A stretch of 64,000 bases of DNA from Thermoanaerobacterales bacterium. Its GTDB lineage: Bacteria > Bacillota > Thermosediminibacteria > Thermosediminibacterales > Tepidanaerobacteraceae. Both the position numbers and the translations under genes were made by a program. The stretch is from NCBI GenBank assembly GCA_012840135.1, contig DUMA01000022.1:372001-436000 (forward strand), written 5' to 3'. The notes under the pieces were generated by a model. That model did no database searches and had not been told where the DNA came from. It was given only the letters and a program-made list of their open reading frames with translations. How positions within the stretch are numbered: position 1 is the first letter of the stretch; every line of letters starts with the position of its first letter. Positions 62,783-64,000 of the stretch are shown here, piece by piece.

Positions 62783-64000
62783 ATGTCACAGCGGATTATT
62801 ATGATATTTCTCATACTGATCATTGTTTTTGGCGGCGGTTTTTATGCTTACAGACAGCTGGTTCCTCCACCCGTTCAGGAAACACAGGGCCCGGTTTATT
62901 CTACAAAGCCTGTAACAAGGGGCGACATATCGGTAGGAGTAGATGTGACCGGTTCTTTAAACCCCTCCAGAAGCGGCGGTATACAGGTGCCCGGTTCCAG
63001 GGAATACTCCACCGACAATGTTCAATACATAATAAGTGAAATTCTTGCCCAGGAAGGTGAAGAGGTAAAGCGCGGCCAAGTTATAGCAAAGCTGGTGGCG
63101 CCCGGACTTCAATCACAGATTGAAAGCCTGCAGACCGAAATCCGCACCAATAAAGAATATCTTTCCGAGCTTACGGGACTGCCGACGGACAGGATATATG
63201 AGATAAAGCCTGGCAACGGTATCACCCTCAGGGCTCCTATAGACGGTAGAGTCACGGAACTCAGCATAAAGGAAGGCACCGAAGTTCCCCAGGGTCAGAT
63301 AGTGGCAAAAATCGTGGATGACTCTACATACAGGATAAAGGCCAAACTTTTCCCCAATGAATTCGAACAGGTAAGGAAAGGTCAGAAACTGGCCATTCGG
63401 TTCACCGTCTTCGATGGAATATATTACGGCAATATAACGGAAATCAACCCCAACCCCATACCCGACGGCGATGATAAAAATCCCGCCCGGGGATTCGTAT
63501 ACTGGATCACCGTGGAAGGAAAAAACCCGGGTCTTGTGCGGGCAAATCTTGAAGTATGGCTGGGTATACCGTCACCGGACAATGACGAAACAAAAATACA
63601 GTGGTTTTCAAACAATGCCACCGTCGACGGTTTCTCAAAAGAAGAAAAAGTTTTATCCACCGCCACGGCTATCGCTTCGACGGTATATGTGCGGGAAATG
63701 GACCTCGTAAAAAAAGGAGATCCGCTGGTATTGCTGTCCGGATCGGACATCGAAGATACCATTCAGGAAAGACTGGATAAGATAAGGGAAAAAGAAAAGC
63801 AACTGGCAGACCTGCTGGCGAAAGCCGGCCAGACGGAGATTCGAGCTTCCATGGACGGTGTCATAGCTCGATGGGATAAGCAGGTAGGAGAAACTGCAAG
63901 TCCCAGAGAATGGCTCGGTTATATCTTCAACACATCCGACATGGAAATGTGGGCTCAGGTAGACGATGTGGATGTTTTGATGGTAAAGCAGGGAGCTCCG
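62783..64000 (+). CDS. HlyD/MacA-type adaptor with two tandem modules, 3' end outside window
   Basis: An exported adaptor, 406 codons seen, open at the right edge. One N-terminal membrane anchor (about 4-22) follows the ATG, with AAGGGGG upstream. The first barrel-sandwich and beta-barrel unit covers about 50-250 (VDVTGSL, EGEEVKRGQVIAKL, RAPIDGRVTELSIKEG). A second unit starts near 290 and repeats the plan (LVKKGDPLVLLSG, ASMDGVIARWDKQVGE). The helical hairpins are very short, in keeping with a Gram-positive cell without an outer membrane. It should couple the ABC ATPase and its permease to an extracytoplasmic step. Confidence 0.85.
   Translation, partial: MSQRIIMIFLILIIVFGGGFYAYRQLVPPPVQETQGPVYSTKPVTRGDISVGVDVTGSLNPSRSGGIQVPGSREYSTDNVQYIISEILAQEGEEVKRGQVIAKLVAPGLQSQIESLQTEIRTNKEYLSELTGLPTDRIYEIKPGNGITLRAPIDGRVTELSIKEGTEVPQGQIVAKIVDDSTYRIKAKLFPNEFEQVRKGQKLAIRFTVFDGIYYGNITEINPNPIPDGDDKNPARGFVYWITVEGKNPGLVRANLEVWLGIPSPDNDETKIQWFSNNATVDGFSKEEKVLSTATAIASTVYVREMDLVKKGDPLVLLSGSDIEDTIQERLDKIREKEKQLADLLAKAGQTEIRASMDGVIARWDKQVGETASPREWLGYIFNTSDMEMWAQVDDVDVLMVKQGAP

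Overview
The window looks like the chromosome of an anaerobic Firmicute, most likely a Clostridia or Thermoanaerobacterales-type organism. Several things point that way: a Bacillus-type pur operon with separate PurS, PurQ and PurL and an Fe-S type PurF, strong AGGAGG-like ribosome binding sites with many TTG and GTG starts, sigma-54 activators controlling catabolic operons, and class I terminators throughout. No rRNA, tRNA, CRISPR array, transposase or integrase was seen.

Left edge (1-7935, minus): a two-gene, defence-like locus. A protein of 1299 aa with coiled coils and a C-terminal zinc knuckle (DruH-like) overlaps a very large DEAD/DEAH helicase (DruE-like) that runs off the left edge. 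The pairing best fits Druantia type III. It abuts the housekeeping gene cca (8136-9551, plus).

9.7-31.2 kb, housekeeping: purC-S-Q-L-F-M-N-H-D on minus, preceded by a sigma-A promoter, a guanine-class purine riboswitch and an intrinsic terminator. Then follow a class I aminotransferase, a PAP2 phosphatase, an M19 dipeptidase-nfo-nth operon, a membrane alkaline-phosphatase-like protein with a GT4 glycosyltransferase, a CtpA protease and a nitronate monooxygenase-like flavoprotein.

31.3-47.9 kb, catabolic island on minus with two sigma-54 circuits. One is a YfcC-type carrier plus an isoaspartyl dipeptidase, with a -24/-12 promoter, an upstream palindrome and its own activator. The other is DUF1537 kinase-PdxA2-DapA-like lyase-Fe alcohol dehydrogenase-2-hydroxyacid dehydrogenase-TctB-TctA-TctC, with a -24/-12 promoter and a PrpR-type activator. 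It is probably an import and degradation route for a four-carbon acid sugar, extended by enzymes whose substrates are unclear.

48-55 kb: a class V aminotransferase, an MntA/HepT toxin-antitoxin pair, a second divergent MntA gene whose HepT partner is cut off after about 27 codons, a CdaR regulator, a 40-codon CdaR-like remnant, and a gluconate-family permease with glycerate kinase. The aminotransferase, hydroxyacid dehydrogenase and kinase could together process serine, hydroxypyruvate and glycerate.

55-64 kb: a prenyl-quinone-like operon (polyprenyl synthase, DUF1284, UbiD, UbiA), a thiol-redox operon (AhpD-like protein plus lipoyl-fused Lpd) facing a MarR regulator with a clear operator over the promoter, and the start of an ABC exporter whose adaptor contains two tandem barrel-sandwich modules and runs off the right edge.
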